The notes below the pieces were generated by a model that worked only from the letters and a program-made list of their open reading frames with translations, searched no databases and was not told where the DNA came from. From NCBI RefSeq assembly GCF_965638725.1, contig NC_134982.1:46175182-46239181 (forward strand): a DNA stretch of 64,000 bases. Direction: 5' to 3'. Shown piece by piece: positions 1 through 64,000 of this stretch. Each line of letters starts with the position of its first letter. The stretch's first letter is position 1. Both the position numbers and the translations under genes were made by a program. This DNA is from Aptenodytes patagonicus. Taxonomy: Eukaryota; Chordata; Aves; Sphenisciformes; Spheniscidae.

Positions 1-3000
1 ACAGAATTTAAAAAGTTCTGGCCAGGACCTAAATTCAGGGCAAACAGCTTATTCTGCTTCCACTCAGAACACCATTAACAGGATGTTGTATCCTCTGCAA
101 ACCTGGGAAAAGTTGAGAACAGAAATTGTAGTGTTTTTTGGTTATAAAGCTACAAATGACCCCAGTCTTGTTTTTAGACATGCTGAATTGCCAAAAAGCT
201 GTGTGTCGTATTCATATATCTTCTGTATTTCTCTGGTATTTTTAGCAATTTCTGTAGGAAAAAAACAGATGGAATATAAGAATTTCATTTTGCATGTTCA
301 CATTGCAAACAACTCAAGTTTAATTCTTTCTGTGGTCCATTTCTAGGCTAATGAGGTTCTGGATGACGTTTTTTATTTTACTATTTGTGTCATTCAAGAG
401 AGCTACTTGATCTTTCATAACCTCAATTATGATGCCAAACAACAAAAACAAATGTCGAGTTTGCAATCCTCCTTCTGCTTTCTGGAACTTTGTATCTTCC
501 AAGGTCTGTGGAAAGAATGACCGATTATCCCTTTTTGCTTTGACATAAACAGCAAACAAGAGTACGAATAACAGCCCATATAAAACCCTCTAAAATAAAA
601 GCAATTTATGTTCAGAGCAAGTAAGGGATTTAACATTGGAGGTAAGCTTGCTTTTGGCAAGTTACTATTTTTTATTCTGCTTTAAACACAATTATTTTGC
701 ATACTTTCCTTTGAAAATAGGCATGAGATAAAAATAGAGCTTTGAATTCTTGCATGGGGATATTTTAGGGAACTTTGAGCTTTTTTATTACGTAAATAAA
801 CTAATAATATTTTACAGTTACCCTGTCAAAACATCTAAGTGCTCTACATACGTTAATACAAAGATGAAAAAGTTCGTGACAGATTTTTTGTTCTTTTTTC
901 AACACATAACTTTATGGAATCATCTGAAGACAGTGAGATTAAAACAGCATTTACTGGTTGCTGGAGTGCAGTGAAAGACCTAATGCTATGCTCCACATAA
1001 AATTGCATTAATGTAGTAATAAAGCTGCATTCAAGAACTCCAAAGTCTCCTGTACAAACTCCATTCGGCCCCCATATGCTGACAAATTATGATGCAATCT
1101 TTAGGTATAAACTTTGTTTTTTCCCTGCATCTGTGCCTCGTTCACTGCATGAAAGAGACTCTTAATGAGCAACTATTCAATATGCTGTTTCATCCTTATT
1201 GTTCAGTGCGGGACCTCCTGCCTTATTGAATTCACACTATTCGAAGTGTTCTGAAACCAAAATCCTCAAATTCCTCGCAGGACTCTTAGAAACAGATTTT
1301 ATAAAATACAGTGATGCTCATCACTGTATTTCTATTTAGTGAACTCAAAATATTAAGTAAGAGAGTGGGGGTTTTCCTCCATTTTTTTAGCTAGGACCTG
1401 GAGTGTTGAGAATTTAAGGTGCAAAATACCTACAAATGCTCAGTGCCCTTTGAGAAATGTGAAGCATTACACTCCACTTCATATATTCAGAACGAGCTCG
1501 CACCAGTTTCAGCAAGTGTTCTGGTGGTCTCAGGTCAGGCGTTCAGAAACTGGCACTCACCAGCCACTGAGAAGCCAGGGGCAGGTACCCGGCTAACTCC
1601 ACAAGGCAGAGGCAGCAGTGGACACTAAATCCAGATCTTCAGGCTGGCATTAACAACTGAGGCTTTTCTGGTGATTGATCTGTGCTTTATTTGCCACACA
1701 ACTCCCGTGTTCAACAGAGAGGAGCCCTTCCTACCTACACTGGACTCACTTATGACGTACTAACTCTCTTCCACATCGCTACTCCATAGTTTTCATAGAC
1801 ATTAAATATTAAAATACGTTTGAGTCAAATTTTTAAATTTCTTCTACAATCTGCTTAAATTTAGATTGTAATAAGTTTACATGTAGTTTTAAATAGGCAT
1901 ATTTTGCAATGGAAAACTATGCTCAGTGAATTTTTAAAGTTTCATTTAAATTAAAAATCTGCCTATAAGTTTCTACTCTTTGCAAGAATAGAGAGCATAT
2001 TCTCCAAAATGAGACTGCTTACCTGCTGAACACAGAGTAAATTGCAAGTTCAAGGTCAGACATCTGAAAAATAAAAAACTGTTCTGGAATAGTGACTATA
2101 CTTTTGGAGAACAGTAATATAGGCAAAGAGGTTAGAGTCAAGGCAGATAAACTACGTGCAGTCTCAGCACAGAGACCATGATATACTTGGATGTACGGCC
2201 AGGAAAAGGCTTAGTAGAAGCAGAAAAACTGGTATACTGCTGCCCACAGCATCAGGGAATCTGTGGGTACAGTGCAGGGCTACTGTACGGTCTCTGATGA
2301 CCACTGCTGAACAGGAGCTGGTGACCCAAGGACAACTCAGAAAAAGCTGTGAGAATGAATCCAAGTTTAGGAAGATGCTTTACAGGAAAACAGGCTGAAG
2401 AAGTGCAGTCCACTCGCTTCAACAAAGAAAAGATTGAAGGACGACTTCCTTGTAGTGATTTCTGAACTGTAAGCAGGCAAAGACAAAGTGAGATCAGGTA
2501 CTAGATGTCAACAACTGGATACGCTAAAACTAGAAAATGGGATTTTTCCTTGTCAACCATCAGAAGTAATTAGCAATTTAAGAAGTGTCCTCAGGATTCA
2601 GCAGCTCTTAGAATCTACTTCAGAGCTGAACTACAAATACTGCTGTCAGCCACCACTGGCCAGCTTGAGACAGGAGCTGATTGATGACCCTTTAAGCAGC
2701 ATTAATGAAAGTAAGGTGTAATGGTGCCTCTTGTCCTGAAAATCTATAAAGTCTCTGCTAATTTGCAAGCAAATCATATAAATTATATTTAAAAGTAGTT
2801 TCAAAATCAGCTCTTTTGAAAATTTACTGCATGGTCTCATGCCACCGTCCCAAAAGTTACAAAAAATGGAATAACGCAGATCTTTCAGGTTTCTCAAAAT
2901 CTGGAAACTCACAGAATATTCAGGCATTTGAACAGAAAGGAGGGAAGGGCAGGACGGATTTGTGGTGTTAGGTGTCATTTCTTTCCATGAGAGAGCATTA

Positions 3001-6000
3001 CTGCCAGCTTGGAGGTCTGTCCTGCTCTTCCATTGTTTTACCTGCTTAGATTCCTACCTTTTAACTCTGCATTCACAATGATAGTTTAATGGCATCATAA
3101 ACACACCTATTAAGTCTTAACAGGCATGCTGGATTTTCACTGGCTTGTGATTGTAGCCATTTCCACCTAGAAATACAAGATGTGGACTGTGGCCATCTAT
3201 GGTCTCAGACACAGCAAACAGGGAATATTCAATAGGACAGAAAAACTGTAGCACAAAGCTTTCACAGGGATAAAACTGACACAGCGTTTCATTTAAGTGA
3301 AGATATTAAACAATATTGAAAATAATGACACCTGCATACACTGGATAAGTATGGTCTGTTAATGAAGGGGAAAAAAAACCCTCTTTTGCTGCAGGGTTTT
3401 AAACAATCTCTGGCTGCCAGGGGTAATTTTGTTCTGGCTAGATTAGCCTATAAATGGGTCCTCGTATCTTTCCTTGAGCTGTCAACACTGGCTGATGGCA
3501 GAGATGAGGTTACAAACCCTTTCCCTGGTTCAGTTCATAGGTCCTATGTCTTTTCCAGTCTGTGAGGAAAGAAAATTGTTAAACTTGAAATTGTGCCAGT
3601 ATATAGAAACATACTGGATATTTTTTCTATAATATAGGTACCTCTAGTATCACCTTGTTCATAGGTTAATCACTGACTATTCAATAAATAAAAGACAACA
3701 GCGTAAATTAAAACAAACCAGAGGAAGAAGGTACAGGAAAACATCATTTTAATGATTCTTGGTAGCATTTCATGGTCAATACCTATTGAAGGACATCTCC
3801 TTCGCCACCTCATTAGGCCAAGGCCTGCCTCATCGTTAGAGGCACCCATTCAAAGAGAGCAGTCACCAGGGAAACATGGTATAAATATGACCTTCAGTTG
3901 CCACTCACAGGGCTGCCTGGAAAGGCTCCTGCCCACAAACAAGCAGCAACATTTGCTTTTCTCCTCCAACACTTCCACGGCTACCGTGTGCAATCTTCTG
4001 CTGTTTATTTGACTGTAAGATATTAACTGGCAGCCAGATGTGTATGGTGAAAATAATGGAATTTAAGATGCATAAACAGGAATTCTGTGTAAAAATAAGG
4101 TACAGCTTCTCCTCAGAACAGTCTTGCAGCTTTGAAACATGCTACACTGCTGAATGCCACATGGACTGCTTTTTCACTTCTTTACAAGCTTTCTCAAGGG
4201 ATTATTCGAATAACTGGCACCATGTGGGGATGTGAATCTTTTACATATGTAATGCTATCGGGCAATGCATTCTAAATGTACTACCAGTCTTCATAAGCTT
4301 TTATTATAGCAATCAATATTTTATATCCTTACATGATGTAATATAACTGCCCTTCCCAATTTACAAACCATGGGCTGGAAAATGGTACGTTTCTTCCACG
4401 GTATTGACCTACATTATAAATGAAGCTTTAAAGGACATCACTAAAAAGACGAAGAAAGAATGGGCTTGGGTTTGTGCTATACATGGCTGTAGCCTTGAAG
4501 TGGCAGGTGGTCTTTTGTAGGAAACAGTACCGCTTCTTCTCTCAGTATACCAGAAAAAATTTCTGTCCTATCAAGACAATACTGAAATTTAATTAGCTTA
4601 AAAATGAATTAATTTGAGAACCTGAATTTTAGAAATTCAAAGTTTTAGTGATTGCAGAAATAATAGTGAATTTGTTGTACCTAAACTGTGTCATGTCCCC
4701 TTCTCCCTTTTTTTTTTGAAGCACTGAAAATAAGTACATTTAAGCTATTTGAAACCTCTTTGCCATCTCCTTAATTTGCAATACCATAACCTCTTCTTTT
4801 CTTCTTTTGGCATAGTTTAAATCCTTAGCACTTAGAGGTATATAGAGCCTTTCAGTTGGGAATGAGAAAATGCCTTTCTGAATTTCCTGAGAGTTACTCA
4901 GCCTCCAGCAGACACATTTGGCTTAAATGTCTCTTCCTGCAAACCCCAGAGCTCAGTCAACACATAAGGCTTCCCACATGGAAGGCTGGGGTCTCAGACA
5001 CATTCTTTCCACCCTCAAATTTGACAAATACTTCTAAAGTTTTGTTGAAGTACTCCATTTATATTATTCCATTCACATGAGCACCTGCTAAGGGTGAACG
5101 TAAATCCTTGTGATGTAAATCACTAAATTTAACAGGGATAACTTTGTAGGTGGATCCTGGTTTTAAGGTGATGATTTTAAGTTATAAAGGAACGCTTATG
5201 TCCCATTTTTGTAGAACAAAATTGTTTTTTCAGGTTGAGATATTAATGATACAGCTGTCAGTAATTAAAGATCTGTATAAATATAGGAGGGAGAATGTTA
5301 GAAATAGAACACACAAGCCATAACCTAGAAATATGCAATTACTTGGGATCCCTGGCCCTCCTGCTCACAGAACCATATGCCCAAGGATCCTGCTTCCGTG
5401 AACTGGCAGTTCTCTTCCTGAAGGGCCAAAATTTGGTATGATTCACCCAAGTGGGTTGATCAGTGATTGCAAGACATGTTAGGACCTTTCTTTTGGGTCC
5501 ATCTGTTCACACATCTTATTCTGGGTGCAAAGAGACGCTGCAAGCAGGATATACACAACATAAAAGCATAAAGCAATTATTCACTGGCTTGCATGGCAGC
5601 TGGGATTTAGTGAGCTGCTAGGCAAAGCGCCAGTGTGCTGACCACCCCAACAAGGCTCTGGGGGCCAGGTAGGCATTGGTTCCAAGGGCAGAGTGGGCTC
5701 CTGTGGGATGCTCAGCCCCACAGAGAGGTGCCTGCCACCAACACGCTGGCACCGGCAGCTCAGCCTGGTGACTCCCACCTAGCTGCCCTCTGGTTTTCCC
5801 CTAAGCTTTCTTGGCTGGTGTTTTCTTTCTTGAATCCTTGACCCATCAATGATCCCATCTCAACAACCCTGCTCCTGCCACCAGCATTACCTTTCATATT
5901 GCTGTGGGGATGCTCTCACAGCTGTGCCAGTAGCCTGATCACAGGTCAGGCAGCGGTGCTCCATCAGAGCCCCCAGCACATGGCCAGTCTTTGCCATGGA

Positions 6001-9000
6001 GTGCAGGGAAGCTCACGGGAGGGATTGCAGAGAGGGAGTTTCACAGGCGGCCGAGGAGTTCCTCAGGCCCCATTTGCCTCTGCTGTCCACATACCAGAAA
6101 TAAAGGAGGTATTTCCTGCGTCCACCTTCTTCCATTTTCTTTCACTGCCAATAGGTGCTTTGCCCATAGCCACCTTGCCCTGGTGGACAAGTCACGGATG
6201 AGGGTGGTCAGTCTAAAGCACTAGCCTATGTGACCCTTAAGATTGGCAACTTGTAATTTATCCTCCTCTCCCTCTCCCCATACCACAGAGCACAGCTCAA
6301 AGGCAGAGGAAAATCTGCCCACAAATCTTTAAGGTCTGTGAGGCAGATGCAGCCAGGTGAACTATATTAAGGTGAAGACTTCTTCCTGTGCTGTGAATGA
6401 CGGCATTTTCTCCTCAACACAGGGAGCTGTGCGAGAGGGAACGCCAAATGACTCGGCTTCCTTATAGAATTAGCTGACCAGGAGCCACCCCTGCATGAGT
6501 ACATCAGATTTGATCGACTTCCCTATTAAAATTTGGGTCCAGGTGCTTAGCATAAAGGGATTTGTATAGTTAATAACTTCCTGAATTAACTCATTCCAGT
6601 AACACAGATCTGAAAAATTATTCTTTTGAAATATAGTCTACTTCTGTTCTAGACATTCAGTCTTTGGACAAAAGGAACAAGTACCTGACATACTGAGTAA
6701 TGACATACTGTATTTAAACAGATTATTTGGGGCTCCTTCTTTCCTTCTGGAACACACTCAAGGTGTACATTTGATAACAACAGAGTTTTCAAGCAATCCT
6801 GACTGATGTGATTCATAACAGAAAGCTTTTGTCAACGAGGTCAAACCCAAAAGCAAGAGGGAAATGTCACTGGCTAATCACTTAAGCTAAAGGATTGGCT
6901 TGATCAGACTGGATGTTTTAGAAGAACAAAGTAACCTAGAGCAGATGTGGATTAAATTGAACTCATGTAAAAGCGTACACAAGCACAAGATCTGTGTAAA
7001 TTGAACTTGTCCCTTTTGTGATTATACATGAGCTGTAACAGCAGGATGACTGTTGCAGAGCATCTGCAAATTCTGCAACAGTCTTCACAGGACAAAAAAA
7101 CCCAGACATACGTTATTTTGGAATACTGTCTGACCCAGTTTAGGGCTTTTCATTTGGCAGTGTATTGTACTAAATTAAATTAAGTGGGATGCTGGATCAA
7201 AGCCAAGTATTAAGGCAGACCGTTGGCTGAGGGTTTGTGCGAGACTCCTCATTCCAGTTTGTCTTCACAAAATGTACAACCGAGCCATTTTAATCTGTGG
7301 GGTCAGCTGGACTGCTTGTATCATTCATAAGATCTATGTAAATATGGTACAATTAAGCAAATATTATACAAAATATTAAAGATCATCTGTCTTCCTTACT
7401 CTGTGCTTCATGTCTTGTTTATGCTGAAATATTTTCATGTTCATTTTCTTTTGGGAACGACGTGAGCATGAATGCAATGCTGCTATCTGAGAGTGGTTTA
7501 TGTTGCCTTAATAACTAGCCAAAGAAGACAACAGTTCTGCTTTAACCCTGAAAGGCTAAGTGAGGCTTGGTAAGAAGAGCGGTCTGCAACCAATCAAGTG
7601 ATGAAAGACCACCCCAGTGCAAAGAAATTCAGCTCCGAAAGCCAGTAGCCTCCCAGAGCTGTTTCAGGTGCTAGGGTTAAACCTAAGAAGACTGCAAGCT
7701 GTAAATAAAACATGGGATGGGTGACCTGGGTTCTGGCTTCAGCCTGCACTGCCTTTCCCAGCTGCCTGGAAGGCAAATAACCTTTGTTTCATTTTCAAGT
7801 TTGAGGGGAAGCAAGACTCTTGTTCTGTAAAAGCTAATCCCCTGCCTCAGCCATTCCTGGGCCATGGACCTACCTGTTCTGGGGCAAACTTCATTATGAC
7901 CTTGACAGCTTTTCTAATAAGCTTAGAACTTACCTTAAATTGAGACACCTTATGCAGATTAAGCTGTATGAAGACCTCTACAATAGTAGAGACTCCAGTT
8001 GCCTTTTCCGGGGGAAAAACACAAAAGAATTGAGTAATAGAGTGAGTTACTCTCTAAATACATGACAAGCAAATCTAGATCTTTTTCTTTTGAAGTGAGC
8101 AGAACAAAAGATAGGTAGGCGTAGTCTGGGGTTTGGAAAAAAGTTCTTAGTCTGTATTAAATTGTGGAGATCCTTTTGCACATTTATTATCTTACCTTCA
8201 TAAGTCTGGAGGGACAGTGCAAAGAAGAGTCCTATTTCAGGTAATTGTAAGTCAATCTCCCCACTCCATGTTAACAGCAGTGTTTCGTGTATGGAAATAC
8301 TATTGTGGAATTTTGTTACTTGGCTTCTTTTATTATCTAGCATTCAGCCCAGTGAAAATTTACAGTAGTGCTATGTGGTGCTGCTAGTTTAAGTATGTAT
8401 TTGTCCAATCTACCATGAAAAATGATGCATGCTAAATAACCCCATTCCAAGAAAGAAGGGCACACACTAAGCACAAACATCTCATGGTAAGAATGCTGCG
8501 TAGGCAGCAAAAAGCAGAAGCTGGTTGGCATTTGGTAACCATATAATTTGGATCAACAAATCCTATGGTGTGCTGTTTCCTTTGTTGCTGAACCCGTAAT
8601 TTTCAGCAATGATTATTTTTGAACTGCTTCAAAAGCTGTACTAACAATATTATGCTTTTTACCAAAAAAAAAAAAAAGATAATTGCACCTACCTTTTTCT
8701 AATAACAGAAGAATTAAGGGTGTGTGTTTCATAGTTATGAAGTATTTCACAGGGACTAAAGAAATTCTCTATATGATACTATTAAAAATAGCCAAGCCAT
8801 CCACAATTTAAGCTAATGTATTCTTTACTAGGTGTCAAAGCTGTTTAGCATTTCAGATTTTGAAGCCCTTCTTTCAAAGCAATCGACAGTTAGTTTATTT
8901 AAGCAAACAAGACGCAAGGCCACATCTCTAACGCTTGACATCCTGATGACCTTAGAAACATTAAGATCGCAAAAGTGACATTGATGATTCCTAGTAACCA

Positions 9001-11862
9001 CTTGCTCTCTTCATACAGCTCCATACAACTAGATCTGCTTTTATCTTAAGCTTTCCCTCAAAAATTTGTCTCAAATGTTAACATTGCTACTGCAAAAATA
9101 TAAATAATAAAAATAAGTTAGTCCTCAACTGTAGTCTGAGTTGAATTGTAAAGGGATGACTTATTGAGAAATAAACTTGTGTCTTTCCTAGATCAGACAA
9201 AAAGTCTGTTAGCTGTGTAGAAGAGAGAGACTCTCACTGAAAGACTCTCCTCTTTTGTATGCTCTGCGATGGCCTTCATTGCGGTTCATCCAAAGTCTTC
9301 ATAAGTTTTATATACATTGATAAATATTAAGCTTTTTAAGAGAATTATAATTCAATCTATTAATATGCAAATGGTACTCTAAGCCTGCAGCACACTGACT
9401 TTAACTTGACAGAGAACAAGAATATCCTCCTTTTTGAAATGCTAAGCACACCCCAAGTCTTATAGGTACATTGCTGCAAATGCTATGATGAGAAATCCTT
9501 CAAACATTTCTAACCAATAATGGGGAAGCAAAGTGATTGTAATTAATTCTTTATTATGTATTTTTATTAATAAGTATTGTTATTTGGGGCATGCAAACAC
9601 TGCAACAATTATATCTATCACAGCATTACAACAGAAACTATCTGAAACCTTGAATTTTTGCATTTTGTGAAGTGTTTACTGCTACTGAAGTCTTATTTGA
9701 GATTCAAACCAGTTCTCCCTGCTAAGTCAGGCTGATACAGCAATCCACCTCCAAAAATGAGCAGCCAAGATTTTGGCACAAACTGCAGTCATAGCTCTAA
9801 GTTACATTACACCAGGGGATGTCACCAGTGAAGACACAATACCAAAATTTGTGCTGCAACTTGAATTATACCTGGAAAGGGAATAAAGAAATCCATCATC
9901 CAGCAATTATTTAGAAGCAAGACAGTAAATAACACAGATGTAATTATTGTTTATAACCTTATTTGTTATTACTGGAAAAAGATTTATCTTCTTTTCCTAT
10001 ACAGAATCAGTCATGCGTATAGTAAAGAGCATCACTTAAAACTAGAAACACATTGGAATGCCAATGCATAAAATCAAGACAGTCAATTGTCTGGGACAGG
10101 CCATGCTAGACGACTGATTTGTGACAGTTCAAGAGGCTGCCATTCTTTGCTATCCATTCTGCCCATTTATTCAGGGTGAACGCCCTAGTAACAGAACGGA
10201 GCATGTGCTCAAGCCTCAGCTATTCCATTTTCAGCTAAATACCAGACTTCCCACCAGAACACATAAAAGGGGATACCGGCATGTCTCTGCCAACACCGCT
10301 GCAACAATGGCAACATGTAGTAGAGAAGGGATAAACAGTGTGAAGCAGCTACCACTGTGGCAGTTCTTCCCATGAACAGGCATCCCTGTGAGCACGAATG
10401 GAGACTCTCACCTTTCAGAAGGCACGTTAAGAAGTGCTGCAAAACGTGTAAGAGGTAAACGGCCTTTGCATTTTCAACAATGTGTAAGATAAGGATGAAG
10501 TTTCACTCCTGCATCGAAACTGCACTGGTAGAAGTTCAGACCCGCAACTGCCAGAATGACATCTCATCTAATCAAACGCATACATCTGATCTAATGCATA
10601 AGTGCATTAGAATCTAGTGTATAAACGCAACATTAGAGTTTTAGGAAAGTGCCTGTTATCCTGAGCCATTATATAAGTTATGAATAACTCCTTCTTTGCA
10701 CAGACTAAAAGCTGTAGAAGACATGAGAAGAACATATATGCATATTTACTCAGGATGAAAAGATGATTTTGTACTGCTAAGCCACAATTCTTTCTAAATG
10801 GATGAAGTACATTTCTTGTCTTGCCTGTAGTACGAAAATAGTGTTCCAGGATTAATACAGATTCATATGAAAACTAAGGAGAAATGCACAATGGGGTTAA
10901 CTAACATGTGGCATCCTGCACCCCCTGAAATTTAAGTCAAAATTATTTATGTAAGGTACTAAAGTGCGAGTCCTTAAGGATGAAAATCTATTTATACAGA
11001 TAACTAGTATAAAACTGACACAGCAATATGAGCATTCTGCACTGCTCTCATTGGGCTGACTTAAAGAGAAAGTTCAAATTCTGTAGCAAGGTTAATCCTT
11101 CTGTTTGGCAGATTCCCAAATTCCTCTACAGTTTCAATGCAGATGGCTCCTCTTCAACAGAGTATTAAATAAACTTTCTTATTTACAGTATGTAGTTCAC
11201 AGAACACAAGGAATGATAATTTTTGCCAGAGAGAGAAATTTATAAAGGGACAAGAATGTAAATGTTTCCATTATACCCTTACATCTCAAAACTGCGTGAT
11301 TATTAATATCCATTTAAGCCTTTAAACAAAAATACAGTAGCGCATCACGAGGGATCAAAAACCCTTCCCCAGTTTCAGAATCAGGATGGTATGGACAGGC
11401 ATCACCAAACAATGCTGCATTTGAAACAGCAGATCCTGGTAAAAATCCATCTCCCAACTGAGAAGCATTCATACAGTTAATTCTCTTCAATATTTTTTTT
11501 AATCCTTCTACCAAAGGCAGCCTTCCCCTCCAAAATACAGTTTTATTTGCAACAGTAAACATACACAAAGTTCTCATCAGTTAAAAACCTGCTGTAACTT
11601 AGAAGTGTTATTCTTCATGCTCTTAAAGCCCTTGCACATGCAGCAGAAAATGAATGCCACAATTGGGTCACATCAAGTAAAAATCATTTTGCAAAAATAT
11701 TTTTCATTGCAAAACATGTCAGTTCTGTAAACAACAGGGTACAACTTCATTTCTCTACTAGATCTTATTCTAAGCAGAGGCAAGAGGCAATAAGAATTAG
11801 TACATGACAGAAGATGAAGAAGTGTAAATCCCACGCCTGGCAGCTTGGCTTTAAACATGAAG
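1..11862. other. Intergenic DNA downstream of AGTPBP1; no gene recognised
   Basis: The sequence is AT-rich. Open frames are short (110 codons or fewer), and I see no splice-flanked conserved exon. In mammals the neighbour on this side of AGTPBP1 is NTRK2; nothing of it is visible here. A GC-richer patch at about 5590-6200 contains short open frames on both strands but no recognisable protein. A-runs and T-runs (for example at 8663-8677) are the only simple repeats of note. Confidence 0.6.
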
Positions 11863-11950
11863 AATATAGAATCACAGAATAATTATTCAGGCTGGAAGAG
11901 ACTTCAGGAAGTTACAGTCCAACCTCCTTCTCAGAGCAGGGTTAACACTG
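11863..11950 (-). repeat. CR1 LINE 3'-tail fragment
   Basis: The plus strand shows the complement of a CR1 3' end: TATAGAATCACAGAATAAT, then GGCTGGAAGAGACTTCAGG and AGTCCAACC. It is a short 5'-truncated copy on the minus strand and might lie inside a long AGTPBP1 3' UTR. Confidence 0.75.
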
Positions 11951-12752
11951 GATTGAGACCAGGCAAAAGATGTTTAAACCAAAATGCACCTTCCCTCTTA
12001 AAGCATTTGAATTGGGTATATAGTTAATGTGCCCCCAGTAAAGTGAACTCTAACTACGTGCATATTGAAGAAGAAAAACTGAGCAACTGGTTAGCTGAAC
12101 ATACATACAACAGTGTACACATCTAACCACTTCTTGTAGTCATGTACACTTAAAAAAAACCCCCTCTCCATATTAATCCATGCCTATTTTATGGGAAAGA
12201 GTTTTATACAAGTGTATAGTTCTTGTAAGCACAGGCTGCACTGGTCACTGTGCAAAATTCCTGAACTGTGAACAGACATTATATATTTTCACCTAGTACT
12301 GTGGCAAAACCATATAATCCTCAGAAGCAAGAAACAAGTGCAACAATTCATACATCACTTCTCCATTTTTAATTTAGTAATTATTGAATGGTTCCAGAGC
12401 AGGCACTACATTACTTCAAACACAGTCAAGTATCTTTGAAATAATGTTGAAAAATAACCTCTTCACCTCAGTATACACACGCGCATATACATACACATAC
12501 ACAAATTAATTTAGAAAATCTGTACATACATATTTTTCAGGAAGCAACTCAAAGAACCATACCACAAAGAATTAGTTTCTGTACTCTGACACACCACAAA
12601 TTATAATCCAATTTTCTGAAGATAGGGTTTAAGGACACAAAATGCCATGCGGTGCTATTTAGTAGAAAATGAGCCGGTAAATAGATTTAGCTACTTAGTG
12701 CTAAAAGAAAACACAGAACTTAAATAAAACAAATGCCAATTTATCAGAAATA
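11951..12752. other. AT-rich DNA, possible extended AGTPBP1 3' UTR
   Basis: No coding signal is visible. A purine/pyrimidine alternation (CACACGCGCATATACATACA) occurs around 12477-12496. If the distal AATAAA at 11547-11542 is used, this stretch is 3' UTR. Confidence 0.4.
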
Positions 12753-12888
12753 TTTATTGTCCTTGAGCTAGGCAGGCCCCAGTTATTTGTGTTTCCTTAA
12801 GCTATCCCCTTGGTAGACAAGAGCGAGGAATTATTTGACTATGAAAATCCAGGATACTTAATTTCCTATTACTGGCTGCAAAGATGGT
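12753..12888 (-). other. AGTPBP1: AGTPBP1 3' UTR, minimal extent to first AATAAA
   Basis: The sequence directly after the stop is AT-rich and non-coding. The first canonical AATAAA on the minus strand is at 12758-12753, about 130 bases past the stop. A second AATAAA is at 11547-11542, so a longer 3' UTR of about 1.3 kb is possible. I cannot tell which is used. Confidence 0.5.

Positions 12889-64000
<51,112 letters not shown>

Noticed and set aside
5590..6224. GC-richer patch with open frames of 60-100 codons in the intergenic part
   Set aside because: Frames overlap on both strands, show no conserved domain and no splice-flanked structure; probably composition only.

Overview
This is vertebrate, almost certainly avian, nuclear DNA. 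It is AT-rich and intron-rich. It carries CR1 LINE copies with typical bird 3' ends and bird-type endogenous retrovirus LTRs. The one host gene is AGTPBP1 (cytosolic carboxypeptidase 1, CCP1/Nna1), which to my knowledge lies on the Z chromosome in birds; the species cannot be fixed from the sequence.

Host gene. AGTPBP1 is on the minus strand. I place 17 exons between the right edge (an exon cut off at 64000) and the stop codon at 12889. All junctions between complete exons have AG/GT borders and matching phase, giving about 933 codons of the C-terminal three quarters of the protein. They include the CCP N-domain, the M14 zinc-carboxypeptidase catalytic residues (HPGE, DYHGH, YTMEST) and an acidic C-terminal tail. 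The last intron is 25.9 kb and holds most of the mobile DNA. The leftmost ~11.9 kb looks intergenic, downstream of the gene.

Mobile DNA. The main element is a 7,177-bp provirus (25366-32542, minus strand, same sense as AGTPBP1). It has two LTRs of 540 bp that read identical, a 5-bp target duplication (TAGGT), a tRNA-Lys1,2-type primer site, a long intact gag, and an intact protease-RT-RNase H-integrase frame. It has no env. Gag and Pol lie in one frame separated by a single UAG. The Gag N-terminus carries about three hydrophobic segments and several N-glycosylation sequons, and Gag contains a 13-unit, 10-residue repeat. I consider this combination the most interesting content of the window.

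Other repeats are a 592-bp solo LTR of a related family (TSD CCTCC), a ~1.06-kb ERVL-like solo LTR, a probable 1,540-bp solo LTR with a 4-bp TSD in another intron, a ~2.9-kb decayed CR1, several short CR1 tails, and ancient SINE-like remnants. The rest of the introns and the intergenic DNA show only simple repeats to my reading.
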